Positions 37,795-47,303 are shown, counted from the stretch's first letter. The stretch is 64,000 nt of DNA from CAXRDE01 sp964229355 (GCA_964229355.1 CAXRDE010000009.1:1-64000), one strand, 5' to 3'. Made by a program: numbers and translations. The notes: generated by a model from the letters alone, not told the origin.

Positions 37795-39252
37795 ATGCAG
37801 GAGCTCACCACCTTACACAACCCCGAACGTTTTTACCGCTGGATAGAAAGCATTTGGCAGCACCACAGCACCCAGGGATCTCAAAAGGTCCTTCGCCAAA
37901 ACCTTTCGCCCCGCCAGCTTTTAACACAAGGGGAACTCAGTTTAAGGCAACGTGATGCGCCTGCACGTTCCGAACAACTTCAGGACTGGATCGAGCGCCT
38001 GCAAAGCCAGAGCGTGGCCACCAGCCACCCGTTGTTTATGAATCAGCTTTACGGCCATATCCATGATGTGGGTCTGCTGGGGGATATGCTTACCAGCCAT
38101 GTGAACACCTCCATGGCCACCTATGAAATCGCTCCCTTTTTAACCCTGATCGAAAAAGAAGTGATCGCCCAGATGGCGCGAGAAATTGGCTTTGAGGCCT
38201 GGGATGGTCTGATGACCCCCGGTGGCAGTCTCTCGAATATGCAGGCCATGCTCATGGCCAAGGATCAACGTTTTCCAGAGGCGCGGGCCCAGGGTGCCAA
38301 AAGCCTGCCCCCGGTGTGCATTTTTGTTTCGGATCAGGCCCACTACTCTTTTGTGAAATTTGCGCAGGTGCTGGGACTGGGACAGGATAGCGTGGTCAAG
38401 GTAGCCAGTGCTTCACGGGGGGCCATGTTGCCCGAAGCCCTGGCCACAGCCATTGAAGAAGCCAAAGCCACCGGAAAAACGCCCCTGATGATTGCTGCCA
38501 CCGCCGGTACGACAGTGTCTGGAGTCTATGATGATCTCGAAGCCCTCGGGCTCCTGGCCCAACGCCACCAGTTGTGGTTTCATGTGGATGGTTCTTACGG
38601 GGGCTCGTTGCTGCTGAGTCACAAAGCCCACCTGCTCAACGGCATTGCCCGGGCAGACTCTGTGGCCTGGAACCCCCATAAAATGCTCGGGGTTCCCTTC
38701 CATTGTCCCGCCCTGATTACCCGCCATCCCGGTGCCCTTGAAGCCTCTTTATCCACCGATGCCTCTTACCTCTTTCACGACGACGAAACCCAGTTTAATC
38801 TGGGTCAAAAATCCTTACATTGCGGACGCAGACCCGAAGCCTTTAAGTTTTGGTTGACCTGGCAGGCCTATGGACGTCAGGGACTGCAACACCGGGTCGA
38901 CAGTCTGTTGGCCGGGGCTCAGACCCTGGCGGAAGCGGTGAAGGCTCACCCCCACTGTGAACTGCTCTGTGAACCCGAAGCCCCCATTGTCTGCTTTCAG
39001 TACCAGGCGCCTCAGGTGGCCCCTGAACACTGGAATGATCTGCAAGAAAGCCTGCGCACCCACCTCTTTGCCAAAGGCGAAATGCTTTTCAACTACGCCC
39101 ACATCGCCGACAAAACCGTGTTGCGCTGTGTGATTACCCATCCGGGCTTTAACGCGCACCACGCGCAGTTGATACTCAAAAACCTGGATCAGGCCGTTAC
39201 AGAACGATGCACAAAAAAAATCATGGAGAACAGGCTCTATCGCGATCAATAA
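37795..39252 (+). CDS. PLP-dependent group II decarboxylase (glutamate/cysteine-sulfinate type)
   Basis: This 485-residue fold-type I enzyme has the pyridoxal-binding lysine in WNPHKMLGVPFHC (about residue 298), the stacking His in SDQAHYSF, and the Asp-Gly pair in WFHVDGSYGGSLLLS. The layout and TPGGSLSNMQAM match glutamate or cysteine-sulfinate decarboxylases rather than aromatic ones, but HVDG replaces the usual HVDA. The exact substrate is open. It lies 25 nt after flotillin. Its 3' end overlaps the convergent lipoprotein gene by 32 nt. Confidence 0.87.
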   Translation: MQELTTLHNPERFYRWIESIWQHHSTQGSQKVLRQNLSPRQLLTQGELSLRQRDAPARSEQLQDWIERLQSQSVATSHPLFMNQLYGHIHDVGLLGDMLTSHVNTSMATYEIAPFLTLIEKEVIAQMAREIGFEAWDGLMTPGGSLSNMQAMLMAKDQRFPEARAQGAKSLPPVCIFVSDQAHYSFVKFAQVLGLGQDSVVKVASASRGAMLPEALATAIEEAKATGKTPLMIAATAGTTVSGVYDDLEALGLLAQRHQLWFHVDGSYGGSLLLSHKAHLLNGIARADSVAWNPHKMLGVPFHCPALITRHPGALEASLSTDASYLFHDDETQFNLGQKSLHCGRRPEAFKFWLTWQAYGRQGLQHRVDSLLAGAQTLAEAVKAHPHCELLCEPEAPIVCFQYQAPQVAPEHWNDLQESLRTHLFAKGEMLFNYAHIADKTVLRCVITHPGFNAHHAQLILKNLDQAVTERCTKKIMENRLYRDQ

Positions 39253-40216
39253 CCAAACGGAGTACAGGGGTGATGAACTCCCCTTTACCGAACAAACGCA
39301 CCACAGCAAAATGCTCAATGTAATCTATCTTTTGTTGCTGGGAATTAAAACATAAGTTCATAAGTAGCTGATGTTCAAGGCCTGACTCTCCCTCAGCAAA
39401 AGCAAGAGCAGGATGGGTAAAAGTAACTTTTTTACCCTCTTGATAAAACGACGTATATGAGCTGAAACTTTCTAATTGATTACTCATGCTATACCCACCA
39501 CACCTGAAAACAAAGGAAAGCAGATAAGTATTCGTATTAATCACAGTAGCATAGTGATTATCACTATCTAAACGCTGTTTAGAACCCACTTCATTTACCC
39601 TATAATCGCTTCCTCCTGGACAGGGGAGAAGTGGCATCCCCTCAAAGTTGAACTGAGATGCATCTATTTGCTGCTCTGGCATTAATTGAGGAGAAATGTA
39701 TACACTGAAACCTGTCCGCCATTCTTCATCTGTCTTACCTGCATCAGATCTCTCCTGCATAAGTAAAGCCTGTACTTCCTGTTGAAACAATGGCCACATT
39801 CTGTAGTCTTGGGATTTTAGGTATTGAAAATAATCCACAATAGCCGTCGTGTAATCTGGAGTCAGGGTCAAACCATAGTGATCAAAAGCAGTTTCAACCA
39901 CCTTTTCATAATCTCTGTCTGTCTTCTGAAAGGCTGTAAAGATAGACGGGAAAGGGTCCAAAACCGGAGACGAAAACAGCTCATATTCAGCACTTAACTG
40001 AATTTCTCGCTTGACATAGAAAGCTAGTTTCTGAGTATAAGGACTGTTTTTTATATTCTGCTTCTCAATATTTTCAGGCAAATTACGGACTTCAGCTTTT
40101 ATTTCTGCCAAAGTTTTATCTTTTAAAACAGGAACTTTTGATGAGGGTATAAAAACTTGAGAACAGGCCATCATCAACATGCAAAAAAAGCTATACAACA
40201 ATCCCTTATAAGCCAT
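39221..40216 (-). CDS. Hypothetical lipoprotein, AT-richer than neighbours
   Basis: These 331 residues begin with a signal sequence and lipobox MMAC (Cys18). No known domain is recognised. Two Cys, PCPGGSDYR and FRCGGYS, may pair in the envelope. Base composition is visibly lower in GC than the flanking decarboxylase and lspA genes, suggesting a different origin. Its 3' end runs into the decarboxylase gene. The 140 nt upstream hold no clear promoter. Confidence 0.75.
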   Translation of the reverse strand: MAYKGLLYSFFCMLMMACSQVFIPSSKVPVLKDKTLAEIKAEVRNLPENIEKQNIKNSPYTQKLAFYVKREIQLSAEYELFSSPVLDPFPSIFTAFQKTDRDYEKVVETAFDHYGLTLTPDYTTAIVDYFQYLKSQDYRMWPLFQQEVQALLMQERSDAGKTDEEWRTGFSVYISPQLMPEQQIDASQFNFEGMPLLPCPGGSDYRVNEVGSKQRLDSDNHYATVINTNTYLLSFVFRCGGYSMSNQLESFSSYTSFYQEGKKVTFTHPALAFAEGESGLEHQLLMNLCFNSQQQKIDYIEHFAVVRLFGKGEFITPVLRLVIDRDRACSP

Positions 40217-40356
40217 CGTTCACCTCACAAACGGCACTATGCATATGAAGTCGGGAGCTCCGTTTCTAAGGGTATTGTACACAAAGCATTCAGCAACAAA
40301 AAAGAGACAGGCTTGCCAGAAGTTAAAGACAATCCCATCTCATTTCTTGTTAACGT

Positions 40357-40989
40357 TTAGACGTTGGTTTCGCTCACCGGTGCTTCAGCATCGGCTTTGA
40401 CCACAGGCTTCGGTTTGCTGCGATCGCCAAAGCTTTCTTTGAGGTAATACACCAGCAAGACGCCAGCCCCAATCATAATCACCACGTCGGCAATATTAAA
40501 AATATTGGTGCGCAGGGGGGCATAGCCCATGACCAAAAAATCCACCACGTAGCCATAGGCTGCGCGGTCAATAAAGTTACCAATGCCACCGGCCAAAATA
40601 CAAGACAGGGCCACCGTCATCCAGGGCGATTCTTTTTGCTTCACAATGTAAACCGCGAGCCCCAGTAAAAACAGCCCCACCAGATAGGTGAGTAAAATGG
40701 TGCGCCAGGGCTCACCCAGAGCATCTCCCAGTCCGCCCCAGGCGCCCAGGTTAATGGCATAGTCTAACTCAAAAAAGCCGTTGAGATAGCTCTTGTAAAT
40801 TTGCGGGTTATTGGCCAGAGCAATGGCACGGGGCAAGCCCGTCAGCGCCTGTCCTGTGGCATCTACCAGCGGCATGCCGCTGGCCTCTACCGTTTTTAAG
40901 GCCCAACGGGTGGCCAGAATTTTGCTCCACTGATCCAGGATCACCGAAGGCAGGGTGATCAACAGCATGAGCATGAAACGATTTCGCAT
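40357..40989 (-). CDS. lspA: Lipoprotein signal peptidase (signal peptidase II)
   Basis: This aspartic protease cleaves prolipoprotein signals at the lipobox; the window encodes at least seven such lipoproteins. Of 210 residues, four predicted membrane helices carry the family boxes DQWSK, NLGAWGG, GGIGNFIDR (catalytic Asp) and NIFNIADVVI (second catalytic Asp). A periplasmic insertion of about 35 residues after helix 1 and a charged C-terminal tail make it longer than E. coli LspA (164). It lies 3 nt behind tpiA. Confidence 0.95.
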   Translation of the reverse strand: MRNRFMLMLLITLPSVILDQWSKILATRWALKTVEASGMPLVDATGQALTGLPRAIALANNPQIYKSYLNGFFELDYAINLGAWGGLGDALGEPWRTILLTYLVGLFLLGLAVYIVKQKESPWMTVALSCILAGGIGNFIDRAAYGYVVDFLVMGYAPLRTNIFNIADVVIMIGAGVLLVYYLKESFGDRSKPKPVVKADAEAPVSETNV

Positions 40990-40992
40990 GTT

Positions 40993-41778
40993 TTAAGTTC
41001 CGTATTCCTTACATAACTGCACCAATTGTGCAAAAGATTCAGCCTCTAAACTGGCGCCCCCCACCAGCGCACCGTCTAAGTCTGATTGTTGAATTTGAGC
41101 CTGAATCGTCGAGGGCTTGACGCTGCCACCGTAGAGCAGGCGAATTTTTTGAGCCTGCTCCTCACCGGCCAATTCTGCCAGTTTGTGGCGCAATAGTTTC
41201 AAAATGCGGTTGGCCTCTTGTTCGTCACAGGTTTTGCCCGTGCCAATGGCCCAGATGGGCTCATAAGCCACCAAAATGCGTTCACTATAGGTGCCCGTGG
41301 ACAGGTTCACACCGGCCAGCCCCAGTTCAAGCTGGCTGAGCAATTTGGCTTCAAAGGTGCCTGACTCCCGCTCTTGCAGACTTTCACCGATACATAAAAT
41401 AGGGTTTAGACCTGCTGCCAGCACGGCTTTGACCTTGGCGTTTACAAACACATCATTTTCTTGAAAATACTCACGGCGCTCTGAGTGACCGATCACCACA
41501 TAATCACACCCGGCAGCCCGCAACATCTCTGTGGACAACTCCCCGGTGTATGCCCCTGAGGCTTCAGGGTGTACATTTTGCGCGCCCACTTTTACCGAGC
41601 TGCCTGCTAAAGCATCCGCCAAAGCCACCAACGCCGTCGCGGGAGCGCAGAGAATCATTTCTACGCTGTGTTCCTGTTTCACCGCCTCTGGTAAATCTCG
41701 GGCAAATTGCACTGCTTCGACATGGGTTTTATGCATTTTCCAGTTGCCAGCAATCACAGGCTTACGCGCATGGGTCAT
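40993..41778 (-). CDS. tpiA: Triosephosphate isomerase
   Basis: This glycolytic enzyme interconverts dihydroxyacetone phosphate and glyceraldehyde 3-phosphate. The 261 residues have AGNWKMHKT, catalytic His in VIGHSERRE and Glu in LVAYEPIWAIGTGK, loop 6, and the phosphate-binding GGSVKP and LVGGASL. I choose the ATG at 41778, eight bases after AGAGG. A GTG 9 nt upstream is also in frame. The lspA gene follows after 3 nt. Confidence 0.98.
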   Translation of the reverse strand: MTHARKPVIAGNWKMHKTHVEAVQFARDLPEAVKQEHSVEMILCAPATALVALADALAGSSVKVGAQNVHPEASGAYTGELSTEMLRAAGCDYVVIGHSERREYFQENDVFVNAKVKAVLAAGLNPILCIGESLQERESGTFEAKLLSQLELGLAGVNLSTGTYSERILVAYEPIWAIGTGKTCDEQEANRILKLLRHKLAELAGEEQAQKIRLLYGGSVKPSTIQAQIQQSDLDGALVGGASLEAESFAQLVQLCKEYGT

Positions 41779-41911
41779 AGGGGGCACCTCTTCTATTTCC
41801 TTACAAATTTACCTACCAGTATAAGGGATTCTGACGGTACTCGCCTATTATCTCGTTTTAGGCTACACTAAAGCAGCCACACTATTTGGCATAAAAGGAG
41901 TCGTTTGATAG

Positions 41912-42358
41912 ATGTTCACCCTAAAGAAACCCACTCTCTGGTTAAACAGCGGCCTGGCATTAATGGCTGGCCTCATTGTGTTCAGTGCCTGCAGTACCCC
42001 CGCCGAAAGTCCCAACACCACCCCTTCTCCTGAAGTTTCTGCGTCACCCGGAGCTTCTGCTTCACCGGGCAACGACAATTCGGCCCCCGATTTTAGCGTT
42101 AGCTTTGCCGAGGTGGCCCCTATTGTAGAACAGCGCTGTGCGGCCTGCCATTCCGAAAACCCGAGCATTACCCGTTTTGGCAAGCCTGCCGGTGGGGTTG
42201 CCTTAGAGACCCCTGAGCAAATTAAAGCTCAGGCCAACCGCATCAAGGCACGGGCAGTGCAAACCCAGGGGATGCCAGTTTCTAACTTAACGAATATGAC
42301 AGAAGCCGAGCGTGAGTTGCTCGGCCGCTGGATCGATGCAGGGGCATCAATTCAATAA
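41912..42358 (+). CDS. Haem-c lipoprotein
   Basis: This 148-residue lipoprotein has a lipobox FSAC (Cys about 30) and a Ser/Pro/Thr linker with ASPGASASPG. A small cytochrome-c-like domain follows, with one CxxCH (RCAACH, about residue 73). Methionine candidates for the sixth ligand are in QGMPVSN and NMTEAE. The domain opening PIVEQRCAACHSENP resembles the monohaem domain fused to many DUF1549/DUF1553 proteins. It is probably an envelope electron carrier or sensor. Confidence 0.85.
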   Translation: MFTLKKPTLWLNSGLALMAGLIVFSACSTPAESPNTTPSPEVSASPGASASPGNDNSAPDFSVSFAEVAPIVEQRCAACHSENPSITRFGKPAGGVALETPEQIKAQANRIKARAVQTQGMPVSNLTNMTEAERELLGRWIDAGASIQ

Positions 42359-42377
42359 TTTAAGTCAGGTGGCGTGA

Positions 42378-42911
42378 CTAGTCCATAACGAACATTTGCT
42401 CCAGTTGAACCACCTGGCCTTCGTGCACACGCACCCGCAGACAGTCCCCGCGTCCCCAGCTGTCGCACTGCTGATAGGCATAGGCCTCTACCTGTTCAAG
42501 ACGGGGCAGTGCCTGCTGGACTTCATGAAGGGCGTCGCCCACCTGAACACCGGGCACAGGCTCATAACCGGCTTTGTCTGTTTTCAGGTAGACCAGACGT
42601 TCACGGTCTCCCAATGAAGACTGTACAAACATCAGTGTCGCTTCAGGGTAAGTCAGTTCGGTGAGGGTTTCTTTATGAATACCTACCTGTTTTTCCTGAC
42701 GGCGCAGGTCTTCGGGCAGTCCCAATACATCCATGGCTTCAGCACTGGATACACGGTGCTCGGCAATACCCGAAAGGGCGGCTGGGGAGGCCTCATTTTT
42801 GGATTCTGCTGCATTTGCGGTGACTTCAGAGCTGGTGGGAGCAGAGAATGCAGGGGCTAATCCCGCAATCACCGCAAAGCTCAGTGTCGCTAAAAAGAAT
42901 TTGTTAAACAT
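42378..42911 (-). CDS. Secreted hypothetical protein
   Basis: The 177 residues have a Sec signal peptide (cleavage near APAFSAP, about 24) and no recognised domain. They include a Pro/Ala/Ser-rich linker, then a mixed domain with KQVGIHKETLTELTYPEATLMFVQSSLG and two Cys in QQCDSWGRGDCLRVRV that may form a disulfide. GGGAGG is the ribosome site. It is convergent with the haem-c lipoprotein. Confidence 0.78.
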   Translation of the reverse strand: MFNKFFLATLSFAVIAGLAPAFSAPTSSEVTANAAESKNEASPAALSGIAEHRVSSAEAMDVLGLPEDLRRQEKQVGIHKETLTELTYPEATLMFVQSSLGDRERLVYLKTDKAGYEPVPGVQVGDALHEVQQALPRLEQVEAYAYQQCDSWGRGDCLRVRVHEGQVVQLEQMFVMD

Positions 42912-42992
42912 GATAGTGCCTCCCTGGCCTTTATTTCATGGTCTTAGCTTAAGACTTTTGTCATAAAAAAGGCACAAAGGGCCAATAAAAGC

Positions 42993-44027
42993 TTAGCGAA
43001 AAACCCCGGCAATGGGCTGCGCACAATCCGGGCATTGTCCCCGTCCCTCGGCATCCACCAGCACCTCAAAACGCAATACCCGGTGCCAATCCCGCTGAAT
43101 CAGGGTCTTTTGACAGCGGGGGCAGTAGGTGCTCTGACCTGCGGGATCGTGAATATTGCCCACGTACACATAGCGTAAGCCTTCGGCCATGGCCAGGCGA
43201 CGTGCCCTGTGCAAGGTTTCCGGGGGCGTACGGGGGGTATTTTGCATTTTAAAGTCCGGGTGAAAAGCCGAAAAGTGCAGGGGCGTATCGGGCCCCATGT
43301 GCTCTGCCACCCAGGCACTTAAGCGCCGGGTCTCATCCCAATCGTCATTTTCACCGGGAATTAACAGATTGGTGATTTCACACCAGATGTCTGTCGCTTG
43401 TCGCAGCCAGCGCAAGGTGTCGAGCACTGGCTCTAAATGCGAAAAGGTAATTTTGTGATAAAAAGTTTCACTAAAGGCCTTCAGGTCTACATTCACCGCA
43501 TCCACATGGGCATAAATCTCCTGGCGGGCCTCTGGGGTAATGTAACCTGCGGTGACCAGGACATTGCGAATCCCTTGCTGACGGGCTTCACGACTCACAT
43601 CGATCACGTACTCACCAAAAATGGTGGGATCATTGTAGGTCATGGCAATACTGGGGCAGCCCTGCTGGCGGGCCAGGGCCACCACCTGTTCAGGCGTCGC
43701 CGACACACTATTGGCCTCTACCAGACGGGCCTTAGAAATATTCCAGTTTTGGCAAAAACGACAGCCCAGATTGCAACCCGCGGTGCCAAAACTCAAAATC
43801 GAGGTCATGGGTAAAAAATGACTCAACGGCTTTTTTTCGATGGGGTCCACGGCAAAGCCCGTGGATTGACCGTAGGCCGTGGCGACCAGTTCTCCCTGCA
43901 CATGCTGACGAATATAGCAAAAACCGGCCTGACCTTCAGACAATTTGCAAAAACGAGGACACAGGGTACAAACAATGCGTCCGTCTTCGGCGGTATGCCA
44001 CCAGCGGGCACGATGGGTCACTGTCAT
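42993..44027 (-). CDS. amrS: AmrS-type radical SAM enzyme (AmmeMemoRadiSam)
   Basis: A 344-residue radical S-adenosylmethionine protein. The cluster motif CX3CX2C is AGCNLGCRFC (about residues 83-93). It is preceded by an N-terminal Cys set (CTLCPRFC, then FC), and followed by AMTYNDPTIFGEYVID and a C-terminal CPRC/CPDC zinc-ribbon. This is the COG1180 AmrS pattern, usually found with AmrA (AMMECR1) and AmrB (Memo). Neither partner is adjacent. The reaction is unknown. It diverges from the prenyl synthase gene across 60 nt. Confidence 0.88.
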   Translation of the reverse strand: MTVTHRARWWHTAEDGRIVCTLCPRFCKLSEGQAGFCYIRQHVQGELVATAYGQSTGFAVDPIEKKPLSHFLPMTSILSFGTAGCNLGCRFCQNWNISKARLVEANSVSATPEQVVALARQQGCPSIAMTYNDPTIFGEYVIDVSREARQQGIRNVLVTAGYITPEARQEIYAHVDAVNVDLKAFSETFYHKITFSHLEPVLDTLRWLRQATDIWCEITNLLIPGENDDWDETRRLSAWVAEHMGPDTPLHFSAFHPDFKMQNTPRTPPETLHRARRLAMAEGLRYVYVGNIHDPAGQSTYCPRCQKTLIQRDWHRVLRFEVLVDAEGRGQCPDCAQPIAGVFR

Positions 44028-44086
44028 CTCAAAGACCTCATTTTCTCCGGTATCAAAAGCAAAGGCAAATGATACAATGGACTATT

Positions 44087-44947
44087 ATGTCTCAACTTAT
44101 CATAAACCTTATACACAGTGCCCGCGAAGACGTCGAGCAGCGTCTTGACCTGTACTTAGAGAAACGCGCCCCTGAACCGCTCTGGGAAGCCATGCGCTAC
44201 AGTGTTTTTAACGGCGGAAAACGGGTACGCCCCCTCTTATGTCTGGCCGCTTGCCACAGCGTGAGTGGGGACTGGCAACGCGCCCTGCCTGCGGCCTGTG
44301 CCGTGGAGCTCATCCACGCTTACTCCTTGATTCATGATGATCTCCCCGCTTTAGACAACGATGACTGGCGGCGCGGCAAACCCTCAAGCCATAAACAATT
44401 TGGAGAAGCCATGGCGATTTTAGCCGGCGATGGCTTACAAAGCCTCGCCTTTCAGGTGGTAGCAGAACACGGCCCCTTAAGCCTGTTACAAGAGCTGGCC
44501 GAAGCCACGGGGCCCCTGGGCATGTGCGGCGGCCAGGTGCTCGACATGCATCACGAAGCCCGCAGCCCGGAGGCAATTTTGCATGTGTACCGGCTAAAAA
44601 CCGGCGCCTTAATTCGCGCTGCCATTCGCATGGGTGCCCAGGTGGGGGGAGCCAGCCCGCACCAATTGCAGGCCCTGACCACCTATGCCGAAAGTCTGGG
44701 CCAGGCTTTTCAAGTGGTGGATGATCTCTTAGACCTCACCGGCAGTTTTGATACCCTGGGCAAAACCCCGGGCAAAGACGTGGCCCAGGAAAAAGTAACC
44801 TATCCTGCTGCCGTGGGCGTGGCACAAGCCCAGGCCTTGGTAGAGCAAAATTACACCTTTGCGCTGGAGCAATTGCATCGGGGGGATCTTAAAGAAACCC
44901 ATTGGCTAGAGGATTTGGCCGAACGTCTGGTGAAGCGTCACACCTGA
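44087..44947 (+). CDS. ispA: Short-chain polyprenyl diphosphate synthase (IspA/CrtE family)
   Basis: This 286-residue trans-prenyltransferase makes farnesyl or geranylgeranyl diphosphate from isopentenyl units. GGKRVRPLL, first Asp-rich motif DDLPALDNDD (with the two-residue insertion typical of bacterial FPP synthases), CGGQVLDM, and second Asp-rich motif QVVDDLLD are present. Chain length is not certain. I prefer ATG 44087; ATG 44069 overlaps a TACAAT -10-like element, which suggests a near-leaderless start. It heads an operon of four overlapping genes. Confidence 0.9.
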   Translation: MSQLIINLIHSAREDVEQRLDLYLEKRAPEPLWEAMRYSVFNGGKRVRPLLCLAACHSVSGDWQRALPAACAVELIHAYSLIHDDLPALDNDDWRRGKPSSHKQFGEAMAILAGDGLQSLAFQVVAEHGPLSLLQELAEATGPLGMCGGQVLDMHHEARSPEAILHVYRLKTGALIRAAIRMGAQVGGASPHQLQALTTYAESLGQAFQVVDDLLDLTGSFDTLGKTPGKDVAQEKVTYPAAVGVAQAQALVEQNYTFALEQLHRGDLKETHWLEDLAERLVKRHT

Positions 44948-46353
44948 TGAATGCTGCATGGCAAACCCTTCAGGACTATTTAGAAGCGCAAAATTGGCGT
45001 TTGCTCTTTTCAGAGTCTGAATACGCCGAACTTGAGAAACTGTGTGAGGCCCAGACCTTTGAGCCCGAGAGCCAGTTTAAATACTGGTCTCAGCTCCTGA
45101 TTCAGTGGGACCAACGCAACCTGTCGCTGCACCGCTCTGTACACAATGAGATTTTAGCCATTTTGAACACTTACCTGATGGCTTTACACACCCATTACCA
45201 TTACCCCCTGGCGCAGCTAGAACCTTTGCGCTGGCGGTTGGCAGAAGTTCAGGTGGACCTGCAGCAAAAATCTTTGCTTTTTTGGCGTTTTGAACACGAT
45301 CAGGTGCAAGAGCGACTGGCGCAACTCAACCGAGAAAACAGCCAGGCACAAGCAGAATTTTATACGCTGACAGAGCTCGCAGACTTCTTGAGCGTGCACA
45401 TCGACGATCGCGAGCAAATGATTTATCACGGCTTAGACGCCCTGCAAGGCATTATGGCCGCCGATCAGGTGGTGCTGTGTTTTCAGCCTGAAAACGCCAA
45501 AAGTCCTGCCTACCCTTATTTTTTTCAACAGGGTCAGCTGCGCCAGGCCGCCAGCACGGTTTTTTCTCAGCACTCCTTCTGGGAGCACGCCTGGAAAAGC
45601 CCCCCACATCAGGCCAGAAGTCTCTATTGTCTGGAGTTTCCTGCCGCCACTGAAGGGATTTTTCCCAACGCTGAAATCTTATTGTGGCAGGTGCTAAGTC
45701 TCTCGGGGGGGCAACGGGCGTTATTAGTGGTCGGCGCACAGGATCCGTATACTTTCCATAATTTTCACACCTGGTTTACCCTGGCGGGGGTTCACCTGGC
45801 GGGCGCCCTCCACAACGCCACCCTGAACAGCCAACTCAATGAAATGGCCATTCGCGACGGACTCATGGGCATTTATAACCGTCGCTATTTAGAACAGCGT
45901 CTGCAAGAGGCCTTTAAGGTCTCAGAACGCTACCAGCGACCGCTGTCGGTATTAATGGTGGATATTGATCATTTTAAAGGGGTAAACGATCGCTATGGTC
46001 ACCCCATTGGAGACGAAGTCTTAAAATGGGTCAGTCAGAGTCTCGACAGTCGCTTGCGCACCACAGACATTTTAGGGCGCTATGGCGGAGAAGAATTCCT
46101 CATTTTACTGCCCGAAACCGACCTAAAAGGGGCTGAAAAACTGGCGCAAAATCTGGTGACACGCATTGCAACACTCCCTGCCGAACAACTGGCCGAAGGC
46201 TTAAAAATTACCGTCAGCATTGGCGTCAGTAGCTACCCCGAACAAGTGCAAAGCGCTGAGTCCCTGGTCTCTGTGGCAGACAAACACCTTTATCAGGCGA
46301 AAAAGAGTGGCCGCAACCGCTACACCGCCGGAGAGGGCAGCGTGATACAATGA
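44947..46353 (+). CDS. GGDEF diguanylate cyclase
   Basis: From the ATG sharing its A with the ispA stop (TGATG), 468 residues. Residues 1-150 are a helical region, 150-300 resemble a GAF-like sensor, and the last 165 are a GGDEF domain: ALTDxLMGIYNRRYL-like opening, DIDHFKGVNDRYGHPIGDEVL, then YGGEEFLILLPE with an intact catalytic site. No clear RxxD inhibitory site before GGEEF was confirmed. No transmembrane helices. It makes c-di-GMP. It lies inside a biosynthetic operon, overlapping ribF by 4 nt. Confidence 0.93.
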   Translation: MNAAWQTLQDYLEAQNWRLLFSESEYAELEKLCEAQTFEPESQFKYWSQLLIQWDQRNLSLHRSVHNEILAILNTYLMALHTHYHYPLAQLEPLRWRLAEVQVDLQQKSLLFWRFEHDQVQERLAQLNRENSQAQAEFYTLTELADFLSVHIDDREQMIYHGLDALQGIMAADQVVLCFQPENAKSPAYPYFFQQGQLRQAASTVFSQHSFWEHAWKSPPHQARSLYCLEFPAATEGIFPNAEILLWQVLSLSGGQRALLVVGAQDPYTFHNFHTWFTLAGVHLAGALHNATLNSQLNEMAIRDGLMGIYNRRYLEQRLQEAFKVSERYQRPLSVLMVDIDHFKGVNDRYGHPIGDEVLKWVSQSLDSRLRTTDILGRYGGEEFLILLPETDLKGAEKLAQNLVTRIATLPAEQLAEGLKITVSIGVSSYPEQVQSAESLVSVADKHLYQAKKSGRNRYTAGEGSVIQ

Positions 46354-47300
46354 TCCCCATGACTATTTGTTTTGACGTTCCCGAAAGTCCCTTTCCGACC
46401 GCCGTAGCGCTGGGCACCTTTGACGGTGTTCACCTGGGCCACCAACAGGTGCTCAAAAGCATGCAGCAAGCCGCTCAGGCCAAAGGTCTCCAGAGCTGGG
46501 TGTTTACCTTTAAAAACCATCCCAAGGCCGTGGTTCCCCCTTATCAGGCCCCCCTTTTGCTCAGTGCCTGGCAAGAGAAAATCACCTTGTTACAACGCCA
46601 CAGCGCTTTAGACGGTATCGTGTTACAAAGCTTCGATAAAGATTTTTCAGAACAGGCCCCCGAAGATTTTGTCGAACACCTGCTATGCCAGCGTCTTCAG
46701 GCCAAACATATTGCCGTGGGCTTTAATTTTCGCTTTGGCTACAAGGCCAAAGGCACGCCTCAATTGCTTGAAGCCATGGGTGAACAGCTGGGTTTCTCTG
46801 TGTCTGTGGTGCCCGCTTATACCCACCAGGGCGCCAGCGTCAGCAGCAGTAAAATCCGAGAGTACTTGCTTCAAGGTGAATTACAACAGGCCCTGATCTT
46901 GCTGGGTGGCCATTACCTGGTGCAGGGCGAAGTGGTGCACGGTCAGGGTATCGCCGGTAAATTTCTGGGAGTCCCCACCGCCAATTTACACCTGGCAGAC
47001 AGCCCCAAGGCCCTGCCCCCCAAAGGGGTCTATGCCTGTGAAATTCACATCAACGGTGAAACCAAAGCTTATCCCGGCATTTTAAACCTGGGACTGCGCC
47101 CCACCTTTTCGGGCGAAGGCCTCAACCTGGAAGCCCACCTGTTGGACTTTGAAGGCGATCTGTACGGCAAAACCCTGCAGGTCTACTTTAAGCACTTTTT
47201 ACGGGCCGAGAAAAAATTTGACGGACCTGACGCCTTAAAAGCGCAAATTCAAAAGGACCTGAGTGAAGCACGCACGTATTTTGGACACCCGGTCCCCTAA
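46350..47300 (+). CDS. ribF: Bifunctional riboflavin kinase / FAD synthetase
   Basis: The 316 residues convert riboflavin to FMN and FAD. The N-terminal adenylyltransferase has GTFDGVHLGHQ and a VSSSKIREYL motif. The C-terminal riboflavin kinase has GxxxGKFLGVPTANLH, PPKGVYAC, LNLGLRPTF and the flavin-binding LEAHLLDF. Length is normal. Start overlaps the cyclase stop (ATGA). Confidence 0.96.
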   Translation: MIPMTICFDVPESPFPTAVALGTFDGVHLGHQQVLKSMQQAAQAKGLQSWVFTFKNHPKAVVPPYQAPLLLSAWQEKITLLQRHSALDGIVLQSFDKDFSEQAPEDFVEHLLCQRLQAKHIAVGFNFRFGYKAKGTPQLLEAMGEQLGFSVSVVPAYTHQGASVSSSKIREYLLQGELQQALILLGGHYLVQGEVVHGQGIAGKFLGVPTANLHLADSPKALPPKGVYACEIHINGETKAYPGILNLGLRPTFSGEGLNLEAHLLDFEGDLYGKTLQVYFKHFLRAEKKFDGPDALKAQIQKDLSEARTYFGHPVP

Positions 47301-47303
47301 ACC

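Noticed and set aside
37795..39252. Aromatic-amino-acid decarboxylase
   Set aside because: The NPHKMLGVPFHC and ADSVAWN context is closer to glutamate/cysteine-sulfinate decarboxylases; substrate left open.
44069..44086. Upstream ATG for the prenyl synthase
   Set aside because: It overlaps a TACAAT -10-like element and has no ribosome site; the next ATG fits the family length better.
44902..44946. Earlier start of the diguanylate cyclase inside the prenyl synthase gene
   Set aside because: The ATG at 44947 gives the classic stop-start overlap; the extra 15 residues look non-coding.
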